Positions 1 through 11,893 of a DNA stretch of 64,000 nucleotides are shown piece after piece. The notes under the pieces are model-generated. The model saw nothing but the letters and a program-made list of their open reading frames with translations, did not search any database and had not been told where the DNA came from. Every line of letters starts with the position of its first letter. The first letter of the stretch is position 1. The DNA comes from Perkinsus chesapeaki (taxonomy: Eukaryota; Perkinsozoa; Perkinsida; Perkinsidae), in NCBI GenBank assembly GCA_013115145.1, contig JAAPAO010000010.1, positions 87,611 through 151,610 on the forward strand. The letters are read 5' to 3'. A program made the position numbers and the translations under genes.

Positions 1-2640
1 ATTGAAGCTCACTTGGCTCAATACTTTCGCGAAGTTTGTTGGCCTCTTCATCCGATAGTGCAATGTACTCATCATCGCTGGTCACCGCCAGACACCTGAG
101 CGAAATGCCATATCAACCGACCCACTATGATAAGTCTATCTTACCTTTGTTTACCTCCTTCAATATCGACAACTCGGTGATTACCAAATACACTCGGTGG
201 GACTAATGTCGGTACCTTCGAAGATCCGGCCAAAGTTTGGTATGAGCAATAGCACACGCACTCCTACCACCATAGTCTTGCCATCGTCTCTACCAAGGCA
301 CCCGGACGACTTCTTCCCCCAGCTGTAAACCAGACCGCTCTCCGTCAATATGAACGAATACTAACAAGAATCTTATCAGCCTTGTTGAAGCACGCTCCAA
401 CCTTCGTTCCTGCGGCCAACTTCTTGATGCCCTTAATGCCGTTCTCGTAACTGAATACGTGACCATTCCAAACGACAGTATTTCCAAGCATACTACTCAG
501 AGGGAACCGTCACCGAATGAGGCTCCAGCCAAGTCCGATCTCCCCAGTAGTATCTGATTGATGGGAATTTCATTGCGCCCATTATCGCCAACACCTTCTT
601 ACACTGCACCCTTGTCGGTGACGGCGATTATGTGATGATCCCCACATACAGCGTCGGCTATCTTAGTGCCTTCCAACTGAAACCAACGTCCGTATTCATC
701 AACATCAAAGTAAGCTCCACCGAGTGGGTAAAGGAAAATCCATGGAGAGCCAGAGTAGAGACGATCAAACAAGTAGATAGACGAGAAGGCAACATTCACA
801 AATAACCCAAGGGCAGCAAGAAACGGAATACTCACCTTCAAGCAGGGAATCTCTCTCGGGTATCTTTCAGCAGAGTACCTGCAAGCTCAACCTGTGCGCA
901 CTGTGAAGAATTTACTCAACATACATATCCCCCATAGATTCCTCTCCCAATCCTAACTGACCATAATCATTACGACCAAATACGAACAGTCGACCATTGT
1001 TGTCCAGAATCAAAGAGAAGTTGGAGCCGCAAGATACCTGAGGTGGCCGGATTACACAAATACATGGACCATGTCGGGGAGATGATGGCCCTCCTTATAG
1101 CACATACAGCATCAAGTGTGTGGTACTCGACCGATGACTAACTATAGGAGAGTTCCTCGAGAGCTACCAAGTCGATGAAATCCCAATTGATTATGGACTT
1201 GCTAGGTAATACATTATTATGATAAATATAGAGTTATATATTAAATATGAATTAATACTGATGTATATAATAAAATGTATAAATAAATGACATGCCAATG
1301 CACGATACAAGATACAAATAACCAAAAACACTTAAACTGGTATGTAAATGCTGGTATGTTCTCTGCAGCAGTATGATCTACCAGCACTATCACAACCAGG
1401 TAGCGTTGCAGAGAGTTCACAGCCTTACCTTTTTAATATGAGCATCTCCAAGGATATCCTGGAAGTACTCCAACGGCTGTGGTTCAGCTTGATCCGATGA
1501 ATCCCCCAAACCCAGGCTGACAAGAGGTTATCGATAACAATGGTGATACGAAGATACCGCAAGATATTTTCATCAGGTTACCCATCGACGAGCACGCCCT
1601 TCCAAACTAGATACCATTACCAGCCCTTTCCCCTCATTACATGCCAAACTCTCCCTTTCCGCAAGTATATACATGATCCGACTTGGTACGGAACATGGAG
1701 TGCTGGACTCCAGAGGATACTTCTTCAACTCGTTCACCCAACTCCAACAGCCTCTGGACAGCTTCAAATCTAACGTCAACAACACTTCCACTAAAAAACC
1801 TTCACAGTGCGCAAGATACCTATCTCTGTTGTTCTTATCCCCCAGACCTAGCGCTCCTTGTCCAGAGAACCAACTGCCGCCCCAACCAGCTGAATGCACC
1901 TAATTGCCAACTACCACACCGACCACCAAACTACCTTACCGCCCCATCCTTTGTTCGAACCATAGTATGATATGATCCACATGAGACATCGGCAGCGAGC
2001 TCTGAAAAGCAGCAGCAGCAACGACGACGACGACGCTCAAACGGTTGATATGAAGGATTTAGAGATACATAGCTGGAATGGCGTGTATAAAGACATTATA
2101 ATAGGCGATGGTTGACAGGTGTAACTGTGTGAAACATGCATCATACTGAGTATGTAAAGAGAGAGCACGCTGTTGGTTTACTTGCTATATTAGGCATCTT
2201 TATATAGATTATTATCTTCACATAATCGATTACTTACTGCTGGCCTCAGATCCCGTTAAAGGCTCTATCTCAGCCACTGCTGGTACATCATCAACATCAC
2301 CCTTCTTCTACAATACACCAAATCATTTCCGACAGCACTGTCATTGTATTACTCCAGAAGAACTGTCTCTTGCCAGTTGACCATATTTATTATTACCAAA
2401 GGTAAATACCTTACCCTCAGACACTACCGCGGAATGCTCACCACCACATGCCAAGCTCTCAACAGATGGCACTCCACTAAGCTGGGAGATCTAACAGGAG
2501 ACCAATATCACTTTAACTAGATATAATTCACACCTTCGTTGGTAGTTTGCTAACTTCACCCACAGTAGGGCCCCCAGTCACTCCCGAACTGGCAGGAGCT
2601 CCCCAGCGCCACACTGTGTAGGATGAACCTGAACACGAGG
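1..2640 (-). CDS. RCC1-repeat (beta-propeller) protein, partial
   Basis: Multi-exon gene that runs off the left edge, so its 3' end is missing. Reverse-strand translation gives several RCC1-type blades: a GNNKYGQL block near 2.4 kb, GWGGSWFSGQGALGLGDKNN near 1.85 kb, SLGLGDSSDQ near 1.5 kb, FGRNDYGQLGLGEE near 1.0 kb, and CGDHHIIAVTDKG near 0.63 kb. These match the G-x-N-x-x-G-Q-L-G pattern of RCC1 blades. RCC1-fold proteins serve as Ran GEF, ubiquitin-ligase adaptors or other scaffolds. Blade spacing alone does not say which, and divergence from canonical RCC1 makes a Ran-GEF call unsafe. The start codon is not placed; a hydrophobic open stretch around 2.87-3.0 kb could be an upstream exon but is not convincing. 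Confidence 0.8.
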
Positions 2641-3373
2641 TATAGAACAGAACGCACGATGCTCAGTGCGAAGTCAAGCGAACGTAACCAGCAACAATAC
2701 CGCTAGCCTATGGCGCATGATACCGACTTCGTTATATATAAAAATACACGAGATACACTTTAACTGTATGACACCCAAGTTATTGAGGCAGGTGAAGGGA
2801 GAGAAGGATATAGGAATTACTGGTGTGCGACATGGAGATTCATCGATGCGAAGGAATGATGGGGATTATGGTGATCTACCACCACCAGCAGCAACAACAA
2901 GGCACATAGTACTAATCCTATACATTTTAATACGCAGTATAATAACTACCATTGCGACCAGGGACAATAGTCGTCCGTCCTGACAAAAGCGACGATTACG
3001 CAACCTATATATATCACTAATAATGGAATCCAGCAGCGAGGTATCGTGAGAGTGTAAAGACTCCACCATAGAGCCCTCTCCTACACAGTACCACAACAAC
3101 GTTTAGATATTACTGAAGCATCTTAAATGTTGTTGTAGTATAACCGTCGTCGAGGTGCTGAATACCGCTCTTGTGTGCATCATCACAGCAGGAGGCAAGG
3201 CAGCACTGGTAGCAGATGATATCATATTATAGGAGAAAAACGATAGTGAGATGGCTGATGATAATGTGACCATTGTAACACAAAAAGGGACAGCTTATTA
3301 GAAAAAAGAGAACTATCTATTCCAGACTAGTACATACCCATACACTACCCCCTATCCCTATTATCATCATGCA
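2641..3373. other. Interval without an assigned gene
   Basis: Open stretches of 70-105 codons occur on both strands but overlap each other and show no family resemblance. The stretch may contain the 5' exon(s) of the RCC1-repeat gene and the 3' UTR of NTF2. Confidence 0.4.
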
Positions 3374-3885
3374 TTAACCTATATTTAGGCGGAACATATC
3401 ATTAAGACAATATATACCTCCTGATGGGTTCGGGGCAAGATGAAATACCTGCTAACACGGCTTCACGGATCGTAACGACACACGACTCACTTGACCAAAT
3501 TTAAGAGGATTCTGATTATCATCCACCAACAGATTGCCAGTCACAAACACCACGACACCGTTATTCGAAGGATTAGGCTGGCAGTCTGCCTTAATCACCT
3601 AACGCCGACAATATCACAGCTAGAGGTGTCAGAATAATATTACCTGATGCTGTACCTTTTGAAAGGGCAGGCTGACCAGTTTTTGTACGATATTACCCGC
3701 TCCTTGGAACTGCTCTCCTTCGAATGTCAGCATTGAGGTATCTACCCGTTACCTAGTAGTCGCAATATTATTGCTTTACCTCCATAAAGTGAAGTAAGAT
3801 TAGATCTGTTACTGTCGAATGTCCCATAGTAGTGCTGGACAAACTGCTCTCCAATAGACTGGAACTGTGGGTTTATTTGAGCCAT
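3374..3885 (-). CDS. NTF2: Nuclear transport factor 2
   Basis: Small homodimeric carrier that binds Ran-GDP and FxFG nucleoporins and returns Ran to the nucleus. Four exons joined by three introns (about 38, 46 and 51 nt) give a protein of about 128 residues, the normal NTF2 length. Recognisable blocks in order: [20 protein letters not shown] at the N-terminus, [38 protein letters not shown], and the C-terminal [19 protein letters not shown]. The ATG at 3885 was chosen because MAQINPQFQ aligns with the family start. The stop is TAA at 3374-3376. Exon joins keep frame, and the family motif continues across every join, so the gene looks intact. Confidence 0.95.
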
Positions 3886-4203
3886 CAGGAGGAGGAAAAC
3901 TGTGAGAACTGTAAAGATACAAAATAGCTCAGATCGCGCGTCTCCAGCACACAGGGGGTGGTTCAGTCCAATAATTTAATACTCAACACAACCGCGTGAT
4001 AAAGCAGGATAGTGACGGAGTACAGACGAAGTGTTGTCAGCAAAAATTGTTGTGTATGAAAGACGCAACTGAAAAGAGAAGCAGCCTCATTAATGATGAT
4101 TTAACCTGATCTCCCATAAAATCCCTACGTGTAATCATCTGGTGTTGGTCACTAGTGTTAAAAGGCAAGCTGCTGCTGACCATTATTGCTGACCACGATA
4201 TCT
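3886..4203. other. Intergenic spacer between Rab and NTF2 genes
   Basis: AT-rich, about 320 bp, with no open frame of note. It holds the 3' end of the Rab transcript and the NTF2 promoter. A pyrimidine-rich stretch lies just upstream of the NTF2 ATG on the reverse strand. Confidence 0.5.
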
Positions 4204-5197
4204 TCAACAGCACTTCTTCTTTTCCGATCCTCCACCAGTTGACGACGAACCTCCGTTGCCAGCTGCTGCCCCACCAGTGCCTCGACGTTCTGTTAGTTTA
4301 ACTGCGTTCGAATTGGCCGTTGAATTCGCGTTATTGGTTCGTGGAGGTATACCATTCAATAGACTAAATAGATAGGCGCTTTATTTATATTATAAAGCTA
4401 ATCTTTATTACTCATAACTGTCGCATACTCTTTCCGCAATTGCTCTAAAAGCCTGTTCCACATTCAAACCACTCTTAGCCGAAGTTTCGAAGAAGGGCAT
4501 ATCATATTTATCAGCTAGAGCTTGTCCTTCCTCCGTTGATACTTTCTAACATATTTTTCTTTACATTCAAATACCACTAGTCGGTACTACCCGTTTGGCC
4601 TCCATATCGGCTTTATTACCTACCAATAGCTTCTGGACGGTCTTATCGGCATGCTCATCCAAGTTGCGAACCCAGTAGTCTACATCTGATCAATGAATGG
4701 AATCTTTAGGTTGACCTTGCAAGATACACAATAGGTCAAGTTGTGGTACTACTTTTGAAACTCTTAGGGTCGGTCATGTCATAAATGAGTAAAACGCCCA
4801 TAGCATTGCGATAATAAGCTGGAGTAATTGTTCGGAATCTTTCTTGGCCAGCTGTATCCTATAATAACATCCTACTAGACTGTTTAATATATGGTGTATT
4901 ACCCATATTTGTAGGCGAACTTGCCTATCCTGCACATTAATAGTTTTCACCCTAAAGTCCACTCCAATGGTAATAACAAAATTAGAATCGAAGCGGTTTT
5001 CACAGAAACGCATCAACAGTGACGATTTACCAACAGCTGAAGAGAACAATCGATTTAAGGCGCCCTTGAAGAAGGGTGATAGTACCGCTATCGCCCAAAA
5101 CCAGAATTCGTGCAGTGGCATCATAGGTTTCATCAGACGCCCCTCCTCCTCCCCCAGCAGCGGCTCCTCCTGATGATGCCGAATCATAATGTGGCAT
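4204..5197 (-). CDS. Rab family small GTPase (Rab8/Rab1-like)
   Basis: Membrane-traffic GTPase. After a Gly/Ala-rich N-terminal extension ([19 protein letters not shown]), spliced exons give the P-loop LGDSAVGKSS, the switch I region with ITIGVDF, switch [11 protein letters not shown], the guanine-binding motifs NKAD and ETSAK, and a C-terminal tail ending KKKCC, the double-cysteine geranylgeranylation signal. Introns of about 40-80 nt interrupt the frame, for example one inside the P-loop codons and one just before DTAG. The exon joins restore every G motif, which supports them. The N-terminal glycine/alanine stretch is unusual for a Rab. The start at 5197 is the first ATG in frame. Subfamily assignment is tentative. 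Confidence 0.93.
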
Positions 5198-5698
5198 TAC
5201 TTATGGTTTATTATAACAACAGATATATAATAAATAGATAAACAACAACAACAACGACGACGATCATTACAAACACGACATCAAAAATGGTATAAGGTTG
5301 CATCGCTCCGCTAAGCGCAGTTATCTTAGCGTACGCCATTTAATCACCCACTCACCATTTCCGATTTGAGCTCGACCATATGTTAATTGAATCTTGGTTA
5401 GATAGCTGCGTGAGGCTTCATTGTTCTAGCCGTTTTCTCGTAGCCTACTCGTTATAATGGACTCCTTGTGAGAGCAGTGATGATTGGTCTTTCGTTCGTA
5501 ATGCCCCCCACCGTTAATATTCAACGGGAGAATCAGGCTTTTCGAATTCAAGTCAATTAGAGAAAGGTTTTCCAAACTATCTTCGTTGAGTATTGAAAGT
5601 TGGCTCAGGACCACAGACGACTGTCTACTACTTTACCTTTGTTCCCCTTTGCGATGTGTTAATATAACGTAGTGTCCATCATATACTTCTGCTCGATA
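5198..5698. other. Interval without an assigned gene
   Basis: A reverse-strand open stretch (5426-5614) and a short downstream stretch reading SYLTKIQLTYGRAQIGNG look protein-like, but I could not build a gene from them or recognise a family. They may be upstream exons or UTR of the Rab transcript. Confidence 0.3.
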
Positions 5699-6990
5699 AT
5701 GGCTCAACGCTTTCGTATCACTTCAATAATATTATCCATACTTCATTTACTACTTACTACAGTTTCCGGATCTAGAGCTCCTCTATCACCAAATGGAGGT
5801 CAACCGGCTGGCGGACAGGTGCGAATAGTAGAACACTTAGCATTTACTAAGACCAAAAATGTATCATCAACGTTTTTATTAGGTTAGATGCAGCAAGGCC
5901 GTTAAAGCGGACTATGATAACGGCGGACACGTAACATTATCGAGTTAGTCAGATGAACATGTCCGCAACAATATTCAGGAAATATTCCGTGTCGGTGCTG
6001 CTTGGCATGATACTGATCCCAATGATCGCCGATCTGTTGATGGTTATGCGATAGAATATGCTTATACCACTTCTTGGAAGTGAGTGGATAATCTATTTCC
6101 TCGCACTGTATGTGCTCATTCAGGATTTATATAACGAACACCACCAGCTTGTTCCTTAACGTCGACCCTCTTAAAATGTGCTCTGAAACCCCTTCGGTAG
6201 TAAATCATGAGAGAGTCTCATGCGAAGACTATATCACGGCATGCGGCAAAGAACATTTCGAGCCACCACCACCACCTTTGCGGCTAATGGGAGCGAGATA
6301 TGAGCCAAACCCGATGGAAGCTCTACGCTATATATACAAGGAACTCGAAAGTCGAGCTGATACAGAGTATATAACAAAATACAAAACTGACTTTGAATGG
6401 ATTACTGGCATCCACATGTATGGAACAAAGGTAAACAATATCTACTTCCTTCATGGTCCCCGGAAGACAAGTTGGTCTTGTTATAAACTATTCTTGAGAT
6501 GTTAATCTTATCGTGTGCTTCTCAGCAACTCAAGCAACCAGGGCCTTTACGATATGTTAAGCTTCGATGGGATTATGATAAGATGAAATGTGTTCCCTTC
6601 CAGTTGAGCGCAGGCGCCACCAGCGAAGCGTAAGAATAAAACGCGCAGTGTCTTATTAATTTATCCGCGGGGGCTTGTAATCGACTTAGTTATGTGGGAT
6701 AAATGATTACTTTATGGTTTTGCAGACTTCCACTCTTGGAAAAAGACAAGCAATGGGAATACATTGATGAGCTTAAGAAATTAGTTGATGCCACCGAGGC
6801 CGTGGACTCAGCATTACCATTGGAAGAGAGATGCCGTTTACAACTTATCCGCTATGGGGATGAAATATATAAACAATATACCGAGAAGGCTAGAACGAAA
6901 CGTGTCCGATGGGAAGGGCTCGATAACGATGAGGATAAGGCCGAGGCCGCTGCTGCTCTACTCCAGCTTTTAGCCTATGGTTGGCAATAA
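5699..6990 (+). CDS. Predicted secreted protein, unrecognised
   Basis: Multi-exon gene. The ATG at 5699 (another in frame at 5672) opens a signal-peptide-like N-terminus (basic start, then IILSILHLLLTTVSGS). Exons then read VRCSKAVKADYDNGGH; SDEHVRNNIQEIFRVGAAW onward; a segment with CSETPSVV and CEDYITACGKEHFEPPPPPL; QLKQPGPLRYVKLRW onward; and a final exon ending LLQLLAYGWQ. All joins keep frame with GT-AG borders, including one apparent 18-nt intron at 5930-5947 (GTAACATTATCGAGTTAG). The cysteines, signal sequence and lack of a transmembrane segment suggest secretion. I do not recognise the family. An alternative start or missed exon near 5.8 kb remains possible. Confidence 0.6.
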
Positions 6991-7323
6991 ATCTATTGTC
7001 ATCTTTATTGCGGGAAATGGATATAAGCACTTGGTCAAGACGTCATTTATCTTTTCACTTGAATGACCATAAAGCAGAAAAACGATGTTGTATAACATGT
7101 CTATCTCTGGTGTTGTTGTAAGCAATGAAAAGGTATTTTGTTATTCAGTTTGATTCCTTGATAGCTTAAGCAAAAAACATCTACTAGAGTGGTCCAATTC
7201 GGAACATCCGTTGTGTCTTCTGATTACCAACTGTCATACCGTTCTTGCAGAGCGCGTGTGACATTGCTACAAACTCGTTTCGTAGGTTAAAGTAAATACT
7301 TGGACTTTCGCCTAAGGGCGTGC
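6991..7323. other. Intergenic, nothing seen
   Basis: AT-rich spacer between two head-to-tail genes. No RNA gene, repeat or convincing open frame. Confidence 0.5.
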
Positions 7324-9365
7324 ATGTCCCGCGACATACAGTCATACGATAACACTCGGACAAAGCTTATATGCAAAGTCATAGGAGCAAACGAGCATAC
7401 ATTTGAGGAACTTAGGCCTAGTGAATCTTGCAACGATGAGGATAATAATAGAGTGGAGGCAAAATGCGATAATTTGTAAAGCACGTGAACGGCTATAAAG
7501 TACGATGGTGTAATCCTATTTAGATCAAACACGCTACGGTCTGTGGAAACTACTAAACCCTCCCCATCGTATGGCGGCCGTTGGCCAGCAAGGCAGCTCG
7601 TTTCTGGGACAATGCCAAGCTTTCAAACTATAGCAGCGATGCGAAAACTGGACGGTCAATATCATTCAAGAACTCAGCACGCCGTGAAGTTTTATGAGCA
7701 ACAAGACGGACAAAGCAAACAAAGTCCAGCAGCAAGTGATATAATTCAACAAAGGGACCACGAGGTGACTTGAGGCAAAATACCGTCCATACTGTAAATG
7801 TAGGAAGGACCCCCAATACCGGCCGCGCCGGAGGAATCGACGCCAACCGCAAAGCTCCTGCAGGATATGGATACTTGGATGAGCATTAAAAACAGGATCT
7901 TATACAGTCACAAAAGAGAAGCAACCAACCAGTTGCCTGCGGGCAGAGCGATGCAGAAAGTATCCGATACGAGTCCGGAGCACCTCGTGGATCGGACTGG
8001 TAGGTCGATTTGTTAGCCATGCCGCCGAGCTTTACGAAAAGCCTGTGCCAAGATGATCCCGTTTCCTCGAAGTCATTCTCACACCTTGTCTACGCGATTG
8101 GCGAACAGATATCGCTAGACTCTTGGCAACTATATAGATTTTTTTGGGTGAGTGGAAGCGTGTCAGGCGTAGCACTTCGTGAAAGCGGTGGAAACGATGG
8201 CGAAGTCATTAGAGTCGGCGAGCAACATTATGGCGATCTCAAAGAGAAGAAGGAGGGATGGGCTTCAACATTACTGAACAGGTGGTGGCCAAGTTCCCAT
8301 GGAGAGGTTCGGTAGCTGCGGGTCCTTGAAGTATTATCGTGCCGCTATAGGATACGATAAAGCCAGACGTATCATCAGTACATGATAAAGGACATGCTAA
8401 CGAGACAGTTGGCTCTACAACTGATAACCAGGGCTTCTGGGAGTACTTCAACTCAGCAAAGGATATCATGTAAACAACCGGTTCGAGACGAGAGACAGTA
8501 GCTGACCACTTAGGACAACTGCGGCTAAGGCATTCACAGCGACCGTTGACAACACTCCATTACGGGCGGTTCTCTTAAGAGAGTTTGGTGGTGCTGTGGA
8601 GGAGCTCATCATAGCCGTTCATATAAAGAAGTAAACTGGTGTTACCGAGAAAGTCAAGCATCACTCAGGTGTACGAATGTCCCAAGCATGGACCTGATAG
8701 GTCATGCCGACTGTTACGTTACAGTGCAGGTTGATACGACTGGTATTGCCCGAGACGGCGACTCTTCCGGTCCAAGATCGAAGACCATGTACCGTACACG
8801 CACCCGGCAGGTGAGAATATGTTGTCACAGTTACAACGATAGCGATCCGGTCTTCAATGACTGCGTCGAAACTAAACCCCTCCGGGCAGTGGAGCTACTC
8901 TCCCCCAATGCAATGCTGAGATTGACAGTCTTGGACTGGGATATTATCAGATCTGACGATCTCGTCGGTGAGTGATGCATCCACCAGCACGATCTCAAGC
9001 ACTTCTTACGACCAGGCACGTGTGTTTACCCACTTTACGAGACTTTACAGTGCAGTGGAGTAGCACCATATGTCTTGTCACCTCTGAACGGCTACGAGGC
9101 GCAATCAGCGACTAGCGGTCCCAGCGCCAAACTATTCGTAATCGAAAATCATCGATCGCCCTTGGTGTCCTGAGTTGCAATACAATTGTCATATTCGAAC
9201 CAACAGGTGAGGATCATGGTTCGAGCGACGGCAGGGGCTGTATGCGTCATGTTTACACCTGTCGCAATAACGGGTCTCGTGGGTTTCGCTTTCCGTAATG
9301 CGAGGCTTGGAGTTGAAGGCAAGCTCGTTAAAGATAAGAAGAACCCCATAGAACTGACAAAGTAA
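7324..9365 (+). CDS. C2-domain protein with C-terminal membrane segment
   Basis: Nine or so exons from the ATG at 7324 join in frame through GT-AG introns of about 37-55 nt and one candidate of 17 nt near 8.0 kb. The N-terminal half is low-complexity and unrecognised. A C2 domain follows (8.58-9.17 kb): ELIIAVHIKKCTNVPSMDLI, then GHADCYVTVQV, DSDPVFNDC, LRLTVLDWDIIRSDDLVG. The pattern (L-I-V strand, D-x-G-x-x-D-x-Y, N/D-P-V-x-N, V-x-D-x-D) is that of a Ca2+/phospholipid-binding C2 sandwich, with Cys in place of the usual Pro after GHAD. The last coding exon has a hydrophobic stretch (TAGAVCVMFTPVAITGLVG), so the protein may be membrane-anchored. A perfect GTAAGT at the stop codon suggests it may continue into exons up to about 10.0 kb. 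Confidence 0.7.
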
Positions 9366-10150
9366 GTCTAGTGCCGAATGCATGCATGTATGGTCTGTGC
9401 TAACGCAATTTCGATCTTTCACTTTATTTCGATCTTCTTGTGACAATGGGCATTTCAGCTCAGAGAATGTAAGACGCCCCAGACGCCTTCTCAGCTGGAG
9501 CCAAGGTTGGAGGGTCAGAGGAGCATTTTCCTCGCTCAGGTACCCTACACTTGGCGTGTCTGAAAGTAGCATCTATCCAACGGCGTCTTCTCCCGTGTCC
9601 AGCACTGGATGGGCTTTATGGGATGCAGGCCGGCAAGCGCCACCAATCCTGTGTCGGTCTGACAGGAACCTGTATTGCTCGGGATCCCTGTCGGATGCGT
9701 ACCTGCGACTATTGATAGGTACTTTCATCTGGCGCTCGTAGCGTCGCCAGACAACCCGGTCCCTTTGATGCATTGCGGTATAAAACTGAGCGCCTTGGAA
9801 GAATCTTGTGGCATACGAGGGCGGAGGCTCTTCAACAGGTTAGTAATTGGTTAAGCTACGCGCTACCCAAAATGCGTTATCTTATCATTAACGAGGATTA
9901 TTCATAGTTACTCGGATCTGGATCTTCGCAAGACCAGACTTTACGCCTCAGCAGAGGTTCGATTGCTTGCGCCACCGCCAGTAGCAGACGCCTCTACATG
10001 AACTGTTTTATGCGGGCTGATACGAGGGGACCGTGTATTGTTTCGGCTGATACTTGAGTCATGATATCATACGATCGGAAGCGTGCAGCATACATGTTCG
10101 TTATCGAATTCAACTCTTGTGTTACAAGAGTGGTACGCGCTCGCGTAATA
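9366..10150 (+). other. Possible 3' exons of the C2-domain gene
   Basis: Open stretches on the forward strand (9455-9740 and 9909-10001, the latter ending APPPVADAST and TGA) follow splice-like sites. They could extend the C2-domain gene, but I could not fix the frames. Reverse-strand stretches here look like shadows. Confidence 0.3.
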
Positions 10151-10224
10151 TACCCGATGCAGGATTCGAACCTACGACCATCTGCTCCGTAGGCAGACAT
10201 TCTATCCAGCTGAACTAATCGGGC
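10151..10224 (-). tRNA. tRNA-Arg (anticodon ACG)
   Basis: The reverse strand folds as a 74-nt cloverleaf. Acceptor stem GCCCGAT pairs with ATCGGGT (one G-T), discriminator A. D-arm TTAGTTCAGCTGGATAGAA carries the A box. The anticodon stem TCTGC/GCAGA closes the seven-base loop CTACGGA, giving ACG. The T-arm holds GGTTCGAATCC, a perfect B box. No intron. Confidence 0.96.
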
Positions 10225-10859
10225 TATAGCTAGTTATAAGCCTAAGCCTGATCACCCCTACCACTGTATAACGAGACAAGAGTAGCAATCCAACGAAAGG
10301 CATTATTTATTCATGCTCTTCGGCGACCTACCCCGTGATTGGGGCCTCTGGTGTGACGAAGATGCCTTCTGCATTCCAGGAACGAAAACTCTGCTCTCTT
10401 TAACCTGGCATGCATATAAAGCTCGAGGCAGCTGCAACAACAAGCAGCGGCACTGAAGGTTTGACCCTAACCTTAGTCAGCCTCGCCCGTCTTCCTTTGT
10501 CTTCTTCATTTGACTGCATTGCGCCGTCAATTATATCAGACATAACGCGTTGCCGGCCTGAAGACAAGGAGCGGTCACCGTAATGTCCCCACTAGCGTGC
10601 TCTTCCGCACTGCTGAATCCACAGCCAAGAGTCAGACAAAGACGTTCTTAGTAGACGGAATCCAAAAGTTCCAAGTCTTTACTTTCCTCTTGGCTGTAAA
10701 GCTTGATCGGTAGCAGCGGCCGTGTTCCACGCTCGATACAGGTTATTGTCAGAGAGGAAAAGTCCACGTCACATGAAGGATCTCCGGATGTGTTGAAGAA
10801 ACCGACAGCTCCAGAGCCGATGCTCGCTTGGAAAGTAATACGAACCTTGAAGCGACTAT
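10225..10859. other. Interval without an assigned gene
   Basis: About 630 bp. Short open stretches on both strands only; the forward one at 10703-10945 lacks an ATG start and overlaps a better reverse-strand candidate. Nothing else seen. Confidence 0.4.
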
Positions 10860-11331
10860 TCAGTTCTCACCAACATGCACGAGGGATTCCTCCTCCTGCA
10901 TCGGAGGAAATGGGGGCCTTACGTGCCTCACCTTCCTGTTATTGAGAAATGCCACTCCCTGATTTCCCTGCACAAGAATCTCCCATTGTTCGTCGATCCC
11001 TTTTGATGATGAAGGGTAGACAGCGGTAGCTGATGGAGAAACCAAGCGAGGGAAAGCATGTAAATGATTAAGCTTGTTCAGGCCCTCACTCAGCGGCTTG
11101 CACACAAGGTCCCGTCCACCAAGCCGGTAAACTTGGCCGGAGGAGGCTTTGCCTTCCACCCATACCGATAGTCCTTGGACCCCTTGCGACTCTTTCGACG
11201 AGTGGATCAGTATGCCAGTGTCTGAGGCAGTTGCAAGACTCTACTGTTAAGCCGCGGCCATCGTTAGCAAAGTCCTGCCGTAGTAATGGTTCCGCAAAGA
11301 CGACTAACAGGGGAGGACCTTCCCGGGAGGT
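10860..11331 (-). CDS. Unrecognised protein (two exons visible)
   Basis: A reverse-strand open stretch from 11331 reads PLLVVFAEPLLRQDFANDG and on to RGPRTI. If a 19-nt GT-AG segment near 11.15 kb is spliced out, the frame continues as ASSGQVYRLGGRDLVCKPL and ends SLVHVGEN with a TGA. Without that join the two stretches are in different frames. No ATG opens the first stretch, so an upstream exon is likely. Composition is protein-like, but I recognise no family. It lies in a cluster of similar reverse-strand unknowns with N-terminal hydrophobic segments (11.4, 12.4, 14.0 and 34.7 kb). Confidence 0.45.
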
Positions 11332-11414
11332 TCATGGTGGTTGCCGAGCTATGAAGGGGTACAAACTGCTACGCGTGATGTGTCCCACGTGAACATCTAT
11401 TTGAGGAGCTCTGC

Positions 11415-11715
11415 TCATCGTGCGCTAGTGAATAACTGGAAAGGCCCTATTGTTTGTAGCAATGCCTTACTGATTCCTTTCTGAACCTCGTCAGTTGCGT
11501 GCACCCTAAACTTGATAAGATAATGCTTCAACTCTGGACACTTGAGCCAGTAGACTGGTGTGTCGGGCTGTAGCGTGAGGCACCATGGCCCGAGAACGCA
11601 CACCTGAAGATTTGCCTTCAAGAAGCATTACCCAGCTTGTGGGTCTCAGCGTATCTACTTCGTTGCCAGCCTTTGTAGTAGGAGCTAGATCTTCCTCATG
11701 CGATGGACGCTTCAT
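11415..11715 (-). CDS. Unrecognised small protein with a 28-nt intron
   Basis: From the ATG at 11715, the frame reads MKRPSHEEDLAPTTKAGNEV, then PTSW, where a GTAATG...TTCAG intron of 28 nt restores an open frame (VCVLGPWCLTLQPDTPVYWL, then KCPELKHYLIKF) ending TSAR-TGA. The frame is also open upstream of the ATG through a hydrophobic stretch (LQYLVVIQVCPCIFISLSS), so the true N-terminus may be a signal anchor encoded by another exon. Function unknown. The tRNA-Ser gene begins about 100 bp beyond, in the opposite direction. Confidence 0.45.
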
Positions 11716-11811
11716 TCGCTGTACGGATGAAAGGCTGATAAAGATACATGGACAGACCTGGATAACAACCAAATATTGAAGTGCCACAGGATCAGGAACT
11801 CTAGCTTCAGA

Positions 11812-11893
11812 GACAGCGTGTCCGAGTGGTTAAGGAGGTGGACTAGAAATCCACTGGGCTCTGCCCGCGCAGGTTCGAATCCTGCCGCTGTCG
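11812..11893 (+). tRNA. tRNA-Ser (anticodon AGA)
   Basis: An 82-nt cloverleaf with the long variable arm of serine tRNAs. Acceptor stem GACAGCG pairs perfectly with CGCTGTC, discriminator G as in eukaryotic tRNA-Ser. Anticodon stem GTGGA/TCCAC closes loop CTAGAAA (AGA). Variable arm GGGCTCTGCCC. B box GGTTCGAATCC. No intron. Confidence 0.97.

Noticed and set aside
8800-8822. 20-nt GT-AG segment in the C2 domain
   Set aside because: Removing it would shift frame and destroy the C2 motif, which reads through it intact.
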